NCBI GenBank assembly: GCA_017557665.1
Contig: JAFYYI010000066.1
Span: 11,131-75,130 of the forward strand
Reading direction: 5' to 3'
DNA length: 64,000 nt
Source: Muribaculaceae bacterium
Lineage (GTDB): Bacteria > Bacteroidota > Bacteroidia > Bacteroidales > Muribaculaceae
This document shows, piece by piece, positions 1 through 8,266 of the stretch (within the stretch, counting starts at the first letter, position 1; every line of letters starts with the position of its first letter). The position numbers were made by a program, and so were the translations under genes. The notes below the pieces were generated by a model. The model was not told where the DNA came from and ran no database searches. It was given only the letters and a program-made list of their open reading frames with translations.

Positions 1-631
1 CAAAAATCTCGGCAGCCTCTTTTTCCTTACCAATGAACATGCCAATGAACTTAATCCATTCGGCTTGTCCCAGTGGGTCAAGTTCTTTGTAGCCCAGGTG
101 GGGCACGAGCGTGATGCCGATTTCCTTGATGGCATCATAGCCACCGCGCTTGGACGGCGAGATGAAGATGACGTCAGGATTGGCGGCCATGACCACCTCG
201 GGGTCAAACTCACCTTCCATACCAATCTTGACAATGCGGCCGTCCTTGACACGCGCCTTGATATCCTCGTTGAAAAGGTTCTTGGTGCCGGTGATGCCCT
301 TGACCACGTCGTGGGCATCCAGAATAGTGAAATTGGACAGTTGCAGCGAGGTCATGCAGATGGTGCTCTTGATGGGAACCTTGACCTTGACATAGCCTTC
401 AGGAACCGCCACATCGGCATCATGAACAAGTGCAAAATGGTCTTTCTTGCCCACGTCAACCAGCCGTACGTCGGCCGAGTCACGAACACTGAATCCTGTA
501 GCATACTTCACGGTCACTTCTTCCATCGAATCGGTGCCCGATTTCGACTGCTTTTCACCCTGTGAAGAACAAGCGCAAAACAGCACCAATACTGCAATTA
601 ATCCAAAAAATTTCTTCATTTTTTTATTCAT
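1..631 (-). CDS. ABC-transporter periplasmic substrate-binding lipoprotein (BtuF/FepB-like), 3' part outside the window
   Basis: About 210 N-terminal residues are visible; the gene runs off the left edge. The protein starts MNKKMKKFFG (an alternative ATG is at 619), followed by a hydrophobic stretch and a lipobox-like FCAC, so it is probably a lipoprotein. The body has the pattern of cluster A-II binding proteins for cobalamin, haem or siderophores: a variable N-terminal part, then GRIVKIGMEGEFDPEVVMAAN-type segments and the phrase NPDVIFISPS. Family knowledge says such proteins hand substrate to a BtuCD-type permease. The adjacent cobalamin genes make a corrinoid the best guess, but iron-siderophore cannot be excluded. 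A TACCTTTG box (645-652 on the reverse strand) lies only 13 nt before the ATG, so the leader is very short. No cobalamin riboswitch was recognised between this gene and cobS. Confidence 0.8.
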   Translation of the reverse strand, partial: MNKKMKKFFGLIAVLVLFCACSSQGEKQSKSGTDSMEEVTVKYATGFSVRDSADVRLVDVGKKDHFALVHDADVAVPEGYVKVKVPIKSTICMTSLQLSNFTILDAHDVVKGITGTKNLFNEDIKARVKDGRIVKIGMEGEFDPEVVMAANPDVIFISPSKRGGYDAIKEIGITLVPHLGYKELDPLGQAEWIKFIGMFIGKEKEAAEIF

Positions 632-693
632 CTGATTTATGCTACAAAGGTACTACTTTTTAATGACCAAGCCGCACAAAAACCACCAAAAAA

Positions 694-722
694 ACTAGGA
701 ACTAGGTACTAGAAACCAGAAA
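694..722 (+). repeat. ACTAG-type low-complexity spacer upstream of cobS
   Basis: Tandem degenerate units of the ACTAGGAACTAGGTACTAGAA type lie immediately before the cobS promoter. The same family occurs at 1548-1593, 2692-2733 and (reverse strand) 7655-7671, always just upstream of a cob gene start and in the orientation of transcription. Confidence 0.75.
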
Positions 723-742
723 CTTCTTTGTACCTTTGCGCT

Positions 743-1519
743 ATGGAAGAAACAGCAGTTAAAACGAGATGGTTTGACAACATTTGGGCGGCGTTGATTT
801 TTTTCACCCGCTTGCCTTTTTGGCGTCTCCATCAGCCTCCACAGGCAAGTTACAAGACGGTCGTGGAGTTCTGGCCGTTGACGGGTTGGCTCACGGGTGG
901 CGCGATGGCTGCGACACTCTACTTCGGCAGCATGGTATTACCTCATGCCGTAGCCGTGATTGCCGCTATCGCCGTGCGCTTGCTGATTACAGGAGCCTTG
1001 CACGAGGACGGGCTTGCCGACTTCATGGACGGATTCGGCGGCGGTGGTAACCGTGAGCGCATCCTCGCCATCATGAAGGATTCCCATATCGGCACCTATG
1101 GCGTGCTGGGGCTTATCATCTACATGCTGCTGCTCGGCACAACGCTTTACAGCATGCCTGTGGCCGTTGCAGCGCTCACCATTCTGGCGGCCGATCCGTT
1201 CTCCAAGATGGTCACTAGTCAACTTGTGTCGATGCTCCCCTACGCTCGCCGTGAGGACGAGGCCAAGAATAAAACCATCTATCGCAAGCCCACGCTGGCC
1301 GCCGGATTGAGTCTGACCGTTCAGGGGCTGTTGCCGATGGCCTTAATGATTTGGCTGACGGATGTCCCATGGTATCTGGTGATTGCAATCCCTCCCGTGG
1401 TGATGTATTTCCTGTACCTGCTCATCCTTCGCAAGATTCACGGCTACACGGGCGACTGCTGTGGTGCCGTGTGCCTGCTGGTGGAACTGGCAGTATATCT
1501 GGTTGCCTGCGCGCAATAG
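743..1519 (+). CDS. cobS: adenosylcobinamide-GDP ribazoletransferase (cobalamin-5'-phosphate synthase)
   Basis: This membrane enzyme joins adenosylcobinamide-GDP to alpha-ribazole (phosphate), the last assembly step of cobalamin. The 258-residue product is of normal family length, with several hydrophobic segments. It carries the signature HEDGLADFMDGFGGG from about residue 87, followed by KDSHIGTYG near residue 112. The ATG at 743 is chosen over the in-frame TTG at 728. The -7 box TACCTTTG (731-738) ends 4 nt before this ATG, so the message may be leaderless. It is first in a + strand run cobS-cobC-cobU-cobT. The stop codon sits at the edge of a low-complexity GTTAACAGTGAACAG spacer. Confidence 0.95.
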   Translation: MEETAVKTRWFDNIWAALIFFTRLPFWRLHQPPQASYKTVVEFWPLTGWLTGGAMAATLYFGSMVLPHAVAVIAAIAVRLLITGALHEDGLADFMDGFGGGGNRERILAIMKDSHIGTYGVLGLIIYMLLLGTTLYSMPVAVAALTILAADPFSKMVTSQLVSMLPYARREDEAKNKTIYRKPTLAAGLSLTVQGLLPMALMIWLTDVPWYLVIAIPPVVMYFLYLLILRKIHGYTGDCCGAVCLLVELAVYLVACAQ

Positions 1520-1593
1520 TTAACAGTGAACAGTTAACAGTTAATGGACTAGGGACTAAAAACTAGGGACTAGGGACTAAAAACTAAAAACTA
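1519..1593 (+). repeat. two-part low-complexity spacer between cobS and cobC
   Basis: Positions 1519-1543 carry GTTAACAGTGAACAG-type units starting at the cobS stop. Positions 1548-1593 carry ACTAGGGACTAAAA-type units ending just before the cobC ATG. The order (first family after the stop, second before the next start) is repeated in the other cob spacers. Confidence 0.85.
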
Positions 1594-1597
1594 ATAA

Positions 1598-2128
1598 ATG
1601 AATATCATTTTAATTAGACATACCAGCGTTGATGTACCCAAGGGGACGTGCTACGGACAAACCGATGTGCCCGTTCGTGATACCTTTGAGCAAGAGGCCG
1701 AGATGACCCGCCAGTCTTTGGAGCAGTTTCTGCCTTTTGACAAGGTATTCTCCTCGCCGTTGACCCGTGCCCGCAAACTCGCAGCCTATTGCGGTTACCC
1801 CGATGCCGAGACCGATGACCGCCTGCTGGAGATGAATATGGGCGATTGGGAAATGCAGCTGTATGACGAAATCCAGGACCCGCATCTGCAGGAATGGTAT
1901 GACGATTACATCAACCAGCCCACGACAGGCGGTGAGAGTTTCTGGCAACAATACCAACGCGTTGCGGACTTCCTTGACGAACTCAAGGGCAAACCCTATC
2001 GGAGCGTGGCCATTTTTGCCCATGCCGGTGTTCTCATCAGCGCTGGCATTCATGCCGGACTCTATTCCTGGAATAATGCTTGGAAGAATCTCACAGACTA
2101 TGGGGATTTCATTGTAATTAAAGATTAA
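1598..2128 (+). CDS. cobC: alpha-ribazole phosphatase-like histidine phosphatase
   Basis: A 176-residue member of the phosphoglycerate-mutase/histidine phosphatase superfamily. The catalytic motif is RHT (residues 7-9, His8), in place of the usual RHG; RHT is common in CobC proteins. The second histidine is in AIFAHAG near residue 142. In the late cobalamin pathway CobC removes phosphate from alpha-ribazole-5'-phosphate or from cobalamin-phosphate. Its place between cobS and cobU supports this role over a general phosphatase. cobU starts 1 nt after its stop, so the two are probably translationally coupled. Confidence 0.88.
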   Translation: MNIILIRHTSVDVPKGTCYGQTDVPVRDTFEQEAEMTRQSLEQFLPFDKVFSSPLTRARKLAAYCGYPDAETDDRLLEMNMGDWEMQLYDEIQDPHLQEWYDDYINQPTTGGESFWQQYQRVADFLDELKGKPYRSVAIFAHAGVLISAGIHAGLYSWNNAWKNLTDYGDFIVIKD

Positions 2129-2129
2129 C

Positions 2130-2645
2130 ATGAAAAAAATCATATTGATAACTGGTGGACAACGCTCGGGCAAGAGCAGCTATGCCGAGAAATTGGCGTT
2201 GAACCTGGCCCCCAATCCTGTGTATGTGGCAACGGCCCACGTGTGGGACGAGGAGTTCCGTGAGCGTGTGCGCCGTCATCAGGAGCGCCGTGGACCACAA
2301 TGGACCAACATCGAGGAAGAAAAATTCTTGAGCCGTCATGACCTGACTGGCCGCGTGGCGGTCATCGACTGTGTGACGTTGTGGCTAACCAATTTCTTCT
2401 TCGAGAATCAAAATCAAGACACACAGCAAGTTTTAGATATGGTCAAGGAGGAATTTGACCATTTCACAGCACAAGACGCGACCTTTATCTTCGTGACCAA
2501 CGAAATCGGCAGTGGCGGTGTGAGTGTGGATGCCGTGCAACGACGCTTCACTGACCTGCAAGGCTGGATGAACCAGTACATCGCCAACCGCGCCGACGAA
2601 GTCGTCCTCATGGTATCAGGCATCCCGGTAACAGTTAAAAGTTAA
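2130..2645 (+). CDS. cobU: adenosylcobinamide kinase / adenosylcobinamide-phosphate guanylyltransferase
   Basis: A bifunctional enzyme that phosphorylates adenosylcobinamide and then transfers GMP to give adenosylcobinamide-GDP. At 171 residues it has the normal family length. The P-loop GGQRSGKS is at residues 9-16, and VIDCVTLWLTN and TNEIGSGGV, both typical of CobU, follow. The last residues (VTVKS) and the stop codon are encoded by the GTTAACAGTGAACAG-type spacer, so the repeat has supplied the C-terminus. The gene lies 1 nt after cobC and about 90 nt before cobT. Confidence 0.95.
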   Translation: MKKIILITGGQRSGKSSYAEKLALNLAPNPVYVATAHVWDEEFRERVRRHQERRGPQWTNIEEEKFLSRHDLTGRVAVIDCVTLWLTNFFFENQNQDTQQVLDMVKEEFDHFTAQDATFIFVTNEIGSGGVSVDAVQRRFTDLQGWMNQYIANRADEVVLMVSGIPVTVKS

Positions 2646-2733
2646 CAGTGAACAGTGAATAGTTCTAGAGCATCTAGAAAATCTAGAATATCTAGAAACT
2701 AGGGACTAAAAACTAAAAACTAGAAACTAAAAA
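2628..2733 (+). repeat. three-part low-complexity spacer between cobU and cobT
   Basis: GTTAACAGTGAACAG-type units (2628-2659) begin inside the end of cobU and supply its stop. A run of TCTAGA-containing units follows (about 2663-2699), then ACTAGGGACTAAAA-type units to 2733, directly before the cobT ATG. Confidence 0.85.
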
Positions 2734-2734
2734 A

Positions 2735-3778
2735 ATGAAACAATTCAACATACAACACACCGATAAGTCAATGGCTGATGCCATACAGCAGAAAATCGAC
2801 CACTTGAACAAACCCAAAGGCTCACTGGGTCGCTTGGAGGAACTTGCCTTGCAAATATGCCTCATTCAGCAGACCTTGACACCCAGCCTCAACCATCCCA
2901 GCCACCTATTGCTAGGCGGTGACCACCGCATCGAGCGCGAGGGCGTGAGTGTCTCGCCACGCGAAGTAACCTGGCAGCAGATGATTAACTTCACCCGTGG
3001 CGGCGGTGGCGTGAACATGTTCTGCCGCCAACATGGCTTCAAGTTGCGCATCGTGGACACCGGTGTGGACTATGACCTTAGCCATGTAGAGGGCATCATC
3101 GACCGCAAAATAGCCCGTGGCACCCGCAATTTCCTACATGAGCCTGCTATGAGCCAGGAAGAGTTTGACCGCGCTATCCAGATTGGGTGCGACCTGGTGG
3201 ATGACTGTATCGCCGAGGGGTGCCAAGTGCTGTGCATCGGAGAAATGGGCATTGCCAACACCTCTCCGTCAAGCATTTGGATGAGTTTGTTCGGCAACAT
3301 TCCCTTGGATGAGTGTATCGGTGCTGGTGCTGGTCTTGACCATCCCGGCATTCAGCACAAGCGCGAAATCCTCGCCCAAGCGTTAAAGCATTTCAATGAA
3401 ACAATGGAAAATACGACCGAAAACGCCATCCGTTACTTCGGTGGCTTTGAGATGGTAACAGCCATTGGCGCGATGCTACGGGGAGCCGAGAAGCACCTTG
3501 TTATCCTGGTTGACGGCTTTATCATGACGGCCTGTGCCATCGCCGCCATTCAACTCTACCCCACTGCCCAGGACTACATGATCTTCACTCATTGTGGTGA
3601 CGAGAGTGGCCATCGTCGCATGCTCGACATCGTTGGTGCCAAGCCAATTCTTAACCTGGGCCTGCGCCTCGGTGAAGGAACCGGCGCCCTTTGCGCCTTT
3701 CCCATCATCGATTCTGCCGTGAGGATGATCAACGAAATGAACAACTTCGACACCGCTCACATCACCAAATACTTCTAG
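2735..3778 (+). CDS. cobT: nicotinate-nucleotide--dimethylbenzimidazole phosphoribosyltransferase
   Basis: This enzyme makes alpha-ribazole-5'-phosphate, the lower-ligand nucleotide of cobalamin. The product is 347 residues, the standard length. It has KPKGSLGRLE near the N-terminus, GEMGIANT in the middle and the catalytic-loop motif GEGTGA (Glu about 314, equivalent to the catalytic Glu of Salmonella CobT). It is last in the + strand cob run. Its TAG stop (3776-3778) overlaps the stop of convergent cbiB (3775-3777) inside the palindrome CTAG, so there is no space for a terminator between the operons. Confidence 0.96.
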   Translation: MKQFNIQHTDKSMADAIQQKIDHLNKPKGSLGRLEELALQICLIQQTLTPSLNHPSHLLLGGDHRIEREGVSVSPREVTWQQMINFTRGGGGVNMFCRQHGFKLRIVDTGVDYDLSHVEGIIDRKIARGTRNFLHEPAMSQEEFDRAIQIGCDLVDDCIAEGCQVLCIGEMGIANTSPSSIWMSLFGNIPLDECIGAGAGLDHPGIQHKREILAQALKHFNETMENTTENAIRYFGGFEMVTAIGAMLRGAEKHLVILVDGFIMTACAIAAIQLYPTAQDYMIFTHCGDESGHRRMLDIVGAKPILNLGLRLGEGTGALCAFPIIDSAVRMINEMNNFDTAHITKYF

Positions 3779-4701
3779 AGTAATATTACCGCAACAAGTG
3801 TCAGTACGAGCATCAACACCTCGGCGAGGCGGTTGATGCCGACAGAGGTGTGCATATCAGCGGTCGTCAGTTCACGGTCGTTCTCGCCGATGTAGGGTTT
3901 GTCGAACAGTTCACCGAAATAGTAGTGGGGACCGCCGAAACGGCAGTTGAGGATTCCGGCAAGTGCGGCCTCAGGGTAGCCGCTATTGGGGCTGGCGTGC
4001 TTGCGACCGTTTTTCCAAACGAATTTCAGGAGAGACCACTTGCCCGAAGCGAGGACCATCAGCAAGGCAGTCAGACGGGCGGGGATATAGTTGGCCACGT
4101 CATCGATGTGAGCAGCCCAGCAGCCGAAATCCTTGTAGCGTTCGGTGCGGTAGCCTATCATCGAGTCGAGGGTATTGACCATCTTGTAAGCCAGCATGCC
4201 TGGTGTGCCAAGCAATGCAAACCAGAACAGCGGGGCTATCACGCCGTCGCTCAGGTTTTCGGCAAGGGTTTCAAGAGCGGCAGTGCGGACCTCTTGGCCC
4301 GACAGTTGGGAGGTATCGCGCCCTACTATGCGGGCAACCTGCTGACGTCCCTCGTCCAGAGAACGGTCCAATGCCAAAAACACCTCGCGCACCTCGCGGA
4401 TAAGTGTCGTCCCTGCCAAGCAATAGAATATGATGATGGTATCTAGAATCAGCCACAACACCATGTTGGGTGCCAGCCGTTTTAATCCCCACAGCACAAA
4501 AAACACCAGCAGAATAAGGCATATGGCCATGACAGCTCCTTTGGCCATGCGGTGGCTACCCTTATTGAGGCGATGCTCGCCCCAAGCAATCATCTTGCCA
4601 AACCACACGATGGGATGTGGCAACCGCGACGGGTCACCAAACACAAAATCCAGCAACCAGCCAAGCAGCAGCGGCAAGAGGAGTATTAATGTCTCTTTCA
4701 T
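3775..4701 (-). CDS. cbiB: adenosylcobinamide-phosphate synthase
   Basis: This membrane protein attaches the aminopropanol phosphate arm to adenosylcobyric acid. The 308-residue sequence begins with a hydrophobic segment followed by GWLLDFVFGDPSRLPHPIVWFG, the family hallmark. It also contains GVIAPLFWFALLGTPG and NTLDSMIGY in the middle and a C-terminal membrane anchor. The start overlaps the stop of upstream cobD by 4 nt (ATGA), implying translational coupling. It is the last gene of the - strand cob operon and meets cobT at overlapping stop codons. Confidence 0.95.
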   Translation of the reverse strand: MKETLILLLPLLLGWLLDFVFGDPSRLPHPIVWFGKMIAWGEHRLNKGSHRMAKGAVMAICLILLVFFVLWGLKRLAPNMVLWLILDTIIIFYCLAGTTLIREVREVFLALDRSLDEGRQQVARIVGRDTSQLSGQEVRTAALETLAENLSDGVIAPLFWFALLGTPGMLAYKMVNTLDSMIGYRTERYKDFGCWAAHIDDVANYIPARLTALLMVLASGKWSLLKFVWKNGRKHASPNSGYPEAALAGILNCRFGGPHYYFGELFDKPYIGENDRELTTADMHTSVGINRLAEVLMLVLTLVAVILL

Positions 4702-5678
4702 TGGGCAGTGAATTGTTGTATAGCATCAATCAAGGCGTCGTTTTCGGCCGGCGACTGGGTGGCAATACGGAAGTGGTGCGGCGTGAGGCTCGTGAAATTG
4801 GAGGCATCACGGATGAGGATACCATGTTCAAGAGCCAAATAATCCTTCAACTCGGCAGCTGTTGCTCGCTTGATTGTGCACAGGAAGAAATTGGTCTGTG
4901 TATCAAAAGCCTCGATGCCATCAATCTCGTTCAGCATGGTGCGCAGACGCTCGGTCTCGCCCAAATAGGACGGCAGGTCTTTGATGGCGACTGCATCATG
5001 AGATACCAGCCACTTGCCAGCCTCGAGCGACAACGCATTGATGGCCCAGGGGCGGTATTGCTCCCGCAAGTGGCTGATGATGCGTGCCGATGCGGTGACA
5101 TAACCCAACCGCAGCCCTGGCACCGCATAGCGTTTTGTCATCGAGTGCAAAAGGATAATGTCATCACGACCGACCACGTCAGCAGGCGGCAGCAGAGGGG
5201 CCATCGTATAGTCCTCATAGGACTGATCAACAACGAGCAGGTGATGTCGTTTGGCAAGCGCCAACACATCCTCAACGGCCATCACATCACCCGTGGGATT
5301 GTTGGGGTTGCATAGCCAACACAGGGCACCGTCCTCGCGTTCTTGATAGCCGAAAACACGGCAGGCGTCCTCATATTCCCTGAACGTGGGTTGTATCACA
5401 TGGCAACTGCCCTCGTGGCGATAGGCCTGTGCAATCAGGTAGATGGCATCTACTGCCCCACTGGTCACCAGCACCTCGTCGGGACTGATGCCACACTCGT
5501 GGGCAATCATCATTTCCAGCGACGCTGCCGAGGGTTCGGGATAAGAACGCACGACATCCATATGGGAGCACAAATAGGTTTCTAAAGCACTCAAATCAGT
5601 TCCAGCATAGATGTTGGAGCTGAAGTTCATTTTGATATTCTTGTAACGATACAGGTCGTCGCCGTGTCCTTCAATCAT
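4698..5678 (-). CDS. cobD: threonine-phosphate decarboxylase-like PLP aminotransferase
   Basis: A 326-residue fold-type I PLP enzyme of the histidinol-phosphate aminotransferase family. Motifs seen: NPNNPTG (residues 124-130), DQSYED (from 151) and the PLP lysine in SMTKRYAVPGLRLGY (Lys182). In the cobalamin pathway CobD decarboxylates L-threonine-O-3-phosphate to (R)-1-amino-2-propanol phosphate, the substrate of CbiB. Position between cobQ and cbiB, with 8-nt and 4-nt overlaps, supports CobD over HisC. Without that context HisC would be the alternative. Confidence 0.9.
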   Translation of the reverse strand: MIEGHGDDLYRYKNIKMNFSSNIYAGTDLSALETYLCSHMDVVRSYPEPSAASLEMMIAHECGISPDEVLVTSGAVDAIYLIAQAYRHEGSCHVIQPTFREYEDACRVFGYQEREDGALCWLCNPNNPTGDVMAVEDVLALAKRHHLLVVDQSYEDYTMAPLLPPADVVGRDDIILLHSMTKRYAVPGLRLGYVTASARIISHLREQYRPWAINALSLEAGKWLVSHDAVAIKDLPSYLGETERLRTMLNEIDGIEAFDTQTNFFLCTIKRATAAELKDYLALEHGILIRDASNFTSLTPHHFRIATQSPAENDALIDAIQQFTAQ

Positions 5679-7152
5679 GGTCTGTCAGGATTTGATAAAT
5701 CTGTTCCATATCAACGTACTGGCGCACATGGGCAGCCAACTTGTCGTATTGTTCCTCCTTGAAAGCAGCGTAGTCAAACGGCTTGTTGCCTTCGGCAATC
5801 TTATCTTTGAAAGGCTCCAAGAGGAAGTTCACAAAGGGTGCATTGTCAAGAATGCCGTGGACATAAGTGCCCATGCACTTGCTGTCGACAATATAGCCGT
5901 CTTCGCGTCCGTCATCAAATTGCAGCAGTGGGGACGGCTTGGCATCGCCAACGGGTTGCGTTTCACCCTGATGAATTTCGTAGCCCTGACCGTACTGGCA
6001 GGTGACTTGGCGCGTCTGCTTGTCGCCGTTCATCGTGGTGGTTGTGGGAAGCAGACCCAAGCCTGGCAAGCGCTCGATGTCACCCTCCACATGGTCGGGA
6101 TCCAATACTTCCATGCCCATCATTTGGTAACCGCCACAGATGCCCAGCACTGCCGCGCCTTCGCGATGTGCCCTCACGATGGCCTGGGCACAACCGTTGC
6201 GCCGCAGTTCATACAAGTCGTGCAAGGTCGATTTTGTGCCTGGCAGAATGATGATGTCGGCCTTCTTGATATCTTCGGTATTGTTGGTGTAGAACAGGTG
6301 GACACGTGGGTCACGCTCCAGCGCGTCAAAGTCTGTGTAATTAGAAAGATGGCGCAACATCACGACGGCCACATTGACCTTGCCGCGCTCGGCTTGCATC
6401 GACTTTTGTGCCAGCGCCACGCTGTCCTCTTCCTCGATGTATATGTCTTTATAGTAAGGGATAACGCCCAGCACGGGAACGCCGCAAATGCCCTCAAGCA
6501 TCTTGCGCCCTTCGTCAAACAACCGCATGTCGCCACGGAACTTGTTGATGATGATTCCCTTGATGAGACGACGGTCTTCAGGGGTCTGCAAGACGATGCT
6601 GCCATAGACCGAAGCAAACACGCCGCCACGGTCAATATCTCCCACGAGAATCACGTCGGCATGGGCATGACGCGCCATAGGCAGATTCACCAGGTCGGTA
6701 TCACGCAGGTTGATTTCCGAGATGCTGCCAGCACCTTCCATCACGATGGGATTGAAACGGGAAGCCAATCGGTCGAAAGCATCGCACACCTCACGGCGAT
6801 AGTCGATGTCAGACGTCCCGCGGCGCCAGTAATCATAGGCATTCTTGTTGCCAATAGGTTTGCCGTGCAAGATGACCTGCGAAGTGTGGTCGCTTTGAGG
6901 CTTTAACAAGAGAGGATTCATGTCGGTGTGGCATAGAATGCCAGCGGCCTCGGCCTGAACGGCCTGAGCACGACCGATTTCAAAACCTTCGGGTGTGGCA
7001 TAGGAGTTCAATGCCATATTCTGGGCTTTGAACGGGGCCGGGCTATAACCGTCTTGCCTGAAGATACGACAAAAGGCAGCGGCAACAATGCTCTTGCCCA
7101 CATCACTGCCCGTCCCGGCAAACATCACTGGATGCAATCGCTTGTTATTCAT
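5671..7152 (-). CDS. cobQ: cobyric acid synthase (glutamine-dependent amidase)
   Basis: This enzyme amidates side chains b, d, e and g of adenosylcobyrinic acid a,c-diamide. The 493-residue product has a DTBS/MinD-like ATPase domain first (GTGSDVGKS from residue 13; VILVGDIDRGGVFAS). A class-I glutaminase domain follows (nucleophile Cys in LGICGGYQMMG, His in TYVHGILDN). Length and order match CobQ/CbiP. It overlaps the downstream cobD start by 8 nt, and its own start overlaps the upstream adenosyltransferase stop by 4 nt. Confidence 0.96.
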   Translation of the reverse strand: MNNKRLHPVMFAGTGSDVGKSIVAAAFCRIFRQDGYSPAPFKAQNMALNSYATPEGFEIGRAQAVQAEAAGILCHTDMNPLLLKPQSDHTSQVILHGKPIGNKNAYDYWRRGTSDIDYRREVCDAFDRLASRFNPIVMEGAGSISEINLRDTDLVNLPMARHAHADVILVGDIDRGGVFASVYGSIVLQTPEDRRLIKGIIINKFRGDMRLFDEGRKMLEGICGVPVLGVIPYYKDIYIEEEDSVALAQKSMQAERGKVNVAVVMLRHLSNYTDFDALERDPRVHLFYTNNTEDIKKADIIILPGTKSTLHDLYELRRNGCAQAIVRAHREGAAVLGICGGYQMMGMEVLDPDHVEGDIERLPGLGLLPTTTTMNGDKQTRQVTCQYGQGYEIHQGETQPVGDAKPSPLLQFDDGREDGYIVDSKCMGTYVHGILDNAPFVNFLLEPFKDKIAEGNKPFDYAAFKEEQYDKLAAHVRQYVDMEQIYQILTDHD

Positions 7153-7655
7153 TCTTTCTCGTTGGCTAAGACAAACAGATAGTCAGACAGGCGGTTCATC
7201 ATCATCAGCACATCACCGTCAACAGGATGCTCACGATGCAGAGACCACAAGCGGCGTTCCACCGTGCGAACCTGCGTGCGAGCCAAATGAATGAATGCGG
7301 CCAACTGCGACCCACCTCCAGGCACGACAAAGCCGCCCTGATAATCGGCATGGTCAATGGCCTGTTCCAACCGAGCAGCAATCTCTGTAGCATGAAGTTC
7401 GCGTGGATTAACGCTGTCCTCGGGCGTGGCGATGTGACTCATGACCGTCATCAGTTCGCGCTGCACGGCGAGTATGAGTTCACGGTTAGCGGCATCATCA
7501 TCGAGCATCGACCGTACGATGCCCAAATGGGAGTTCAGTTGGTCGATCTGCCCGTTGGCCTCAATGCGCGGGTCGTCTTTCGGGACCCTCACGCCGTCAC
7601 GCAGACTGGTCATGCCCTCATCACCGGTTTTGGTATATATCTGCTTCATAGCCAT
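7149..7655 (-). CDS. pduO: PduO-type cob(I)yrinic acid a,c-diamide adenosyltransferase
   Basis: This enzyme transfers adenosyl from ATP to the cobalt of the corrinoid. The 168-residue sequence has the PduO-type features: an N-terminal YTKTGDEGMTSL nucleotide loop, DQLNSHLG, and the arginine-rich helix RTQVRTVERRLW. It is structurally unrelated to CobA/CobO. An in-frame ATG at 7649 is an alternative start. Upstream lies an ACTAG-type spacer, and the stop overlaps the cobQ start by 4 nt. Confidence 0.93.
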   Translation of the reverse strand: MAMKQIYTKTGDEGMTSLRDGVRVPKDDPRIEANGQIDQLNSHLGIVRSMLDDDAANRELILAVQRELMTVMSHIATPEDSVNPRELHATEIAARLEQAIDHADYQGGFVVPGGGSQLAAFIHLARTQVRTVERRLWSLHREHPVDGDVLMMMNRLSDYLFVLANEKE

Positions 7656-7716
7656 TAGTTTCTAGTCCTTAGATTGCTGATGTAACTGTTAACTGTTCAC
7701 TGTTAACTGTTCACTA
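7655..7716 (-). repeat. low-complexity spacer between cbiA and pduO on the - strand
   Basis: Read on the reverse strand, GTTAACAGTGAACAG-type units (7716-7682) follow and overlap the end of cbiA. A short ACTAG-type tract (7671-7655) precedes the pduO ATG. Order and orientation relative to transcription match the + strand cob spacers. Confidence 0.8.
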
Positions 7717-8266
7717 AATACAGGTGTGTATAGCTTGCCAGCACGTTTTTGTAGCGGATGACTGGCGTCATCACCGGCTCGCCCTTAGCATTAAACACCT
7801 GAGTCGCCGATTCTGGCGGCTCGCCCAGGAATTGCGTGTAGTGGAACTCGTGCCCACGGTATTCCTTGCCGTCGAGCGTGAAGCGGCGATAACCCAACGA
7901 GAGTTTGCGATCCTGCTTACGGGCAGTAATGCTATAAGGCAGCACACCACACATGGAAAAATCTCCCTCGTCGGTGATGATATTATTGCACAGGTACATC
8001 ATGCCGCCACATTCGGCTATGATGCGTCCGCCACGCTCGGCATATTCCTTGATGGCTCGTCGTGTCGCCTCAGCTTTTACCAGTGCCTCAAGGTGTTTCT
8101 CGGGATAGCCTCCAGGCAGATAGAGCAGCGTAACATCGTCAAGGCAGGGAACATCACGCTCTGGGTCGAAGAATGAGACATTCTCCAACCGGTCGATATT
8201 CTCCTGATAGATAAAGGAGAACGACTCATCGTTGCGCGCAATTAAAGATCTAAGAGCCTTTGCCAT
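7703..8266 (-). pseudogene. cbiA: cobyrinate a,c-diamide synthase, C-terminal (glutaminase) half of a split cbiA
   Basis: 187 residues matching the C-terminal half of CbiA. It starts in the junction (NDESFSFIYQENIDRLE), then has LPGGYPE, the glutaminase nucleophile Cys in ECGGMMYL, and the HEFHYT histidine motif. It lies in the -1 frame relative to the N-terminal half, with a 25-nt overlap (8242-8266). An ATG at 8266 would allow separate translation. No canonical slippery heptamer was found in the overlap. A frameshift mutation, an assembly error, or a functional two-subunit enzyme made by coupled translation are all possible. The last residues (VNS) and the stop are encoded by a GTTAACAGTGAACAG spacer. 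Confidence 0.8.

Noticed and set aside
632..742. Cobalamin riboswitch before cobS or the binding-protein gene
   Set aside because: Only 111 bp, filled by two promoters and an ACTAG spacer; no B12-box-like sequence recognised.
5677..6906. 409-codon + strand frame antisense to cobQ
   Set aside because: Antisense shadow of an intact cobQ.
8242..8266. Programmed -1 frameshift site in cbiA
   Set aside because: The frame relation is -1 but no X XXY YYZ heptamer is in phase in the overlap; kept only as an open possibility in the finding.
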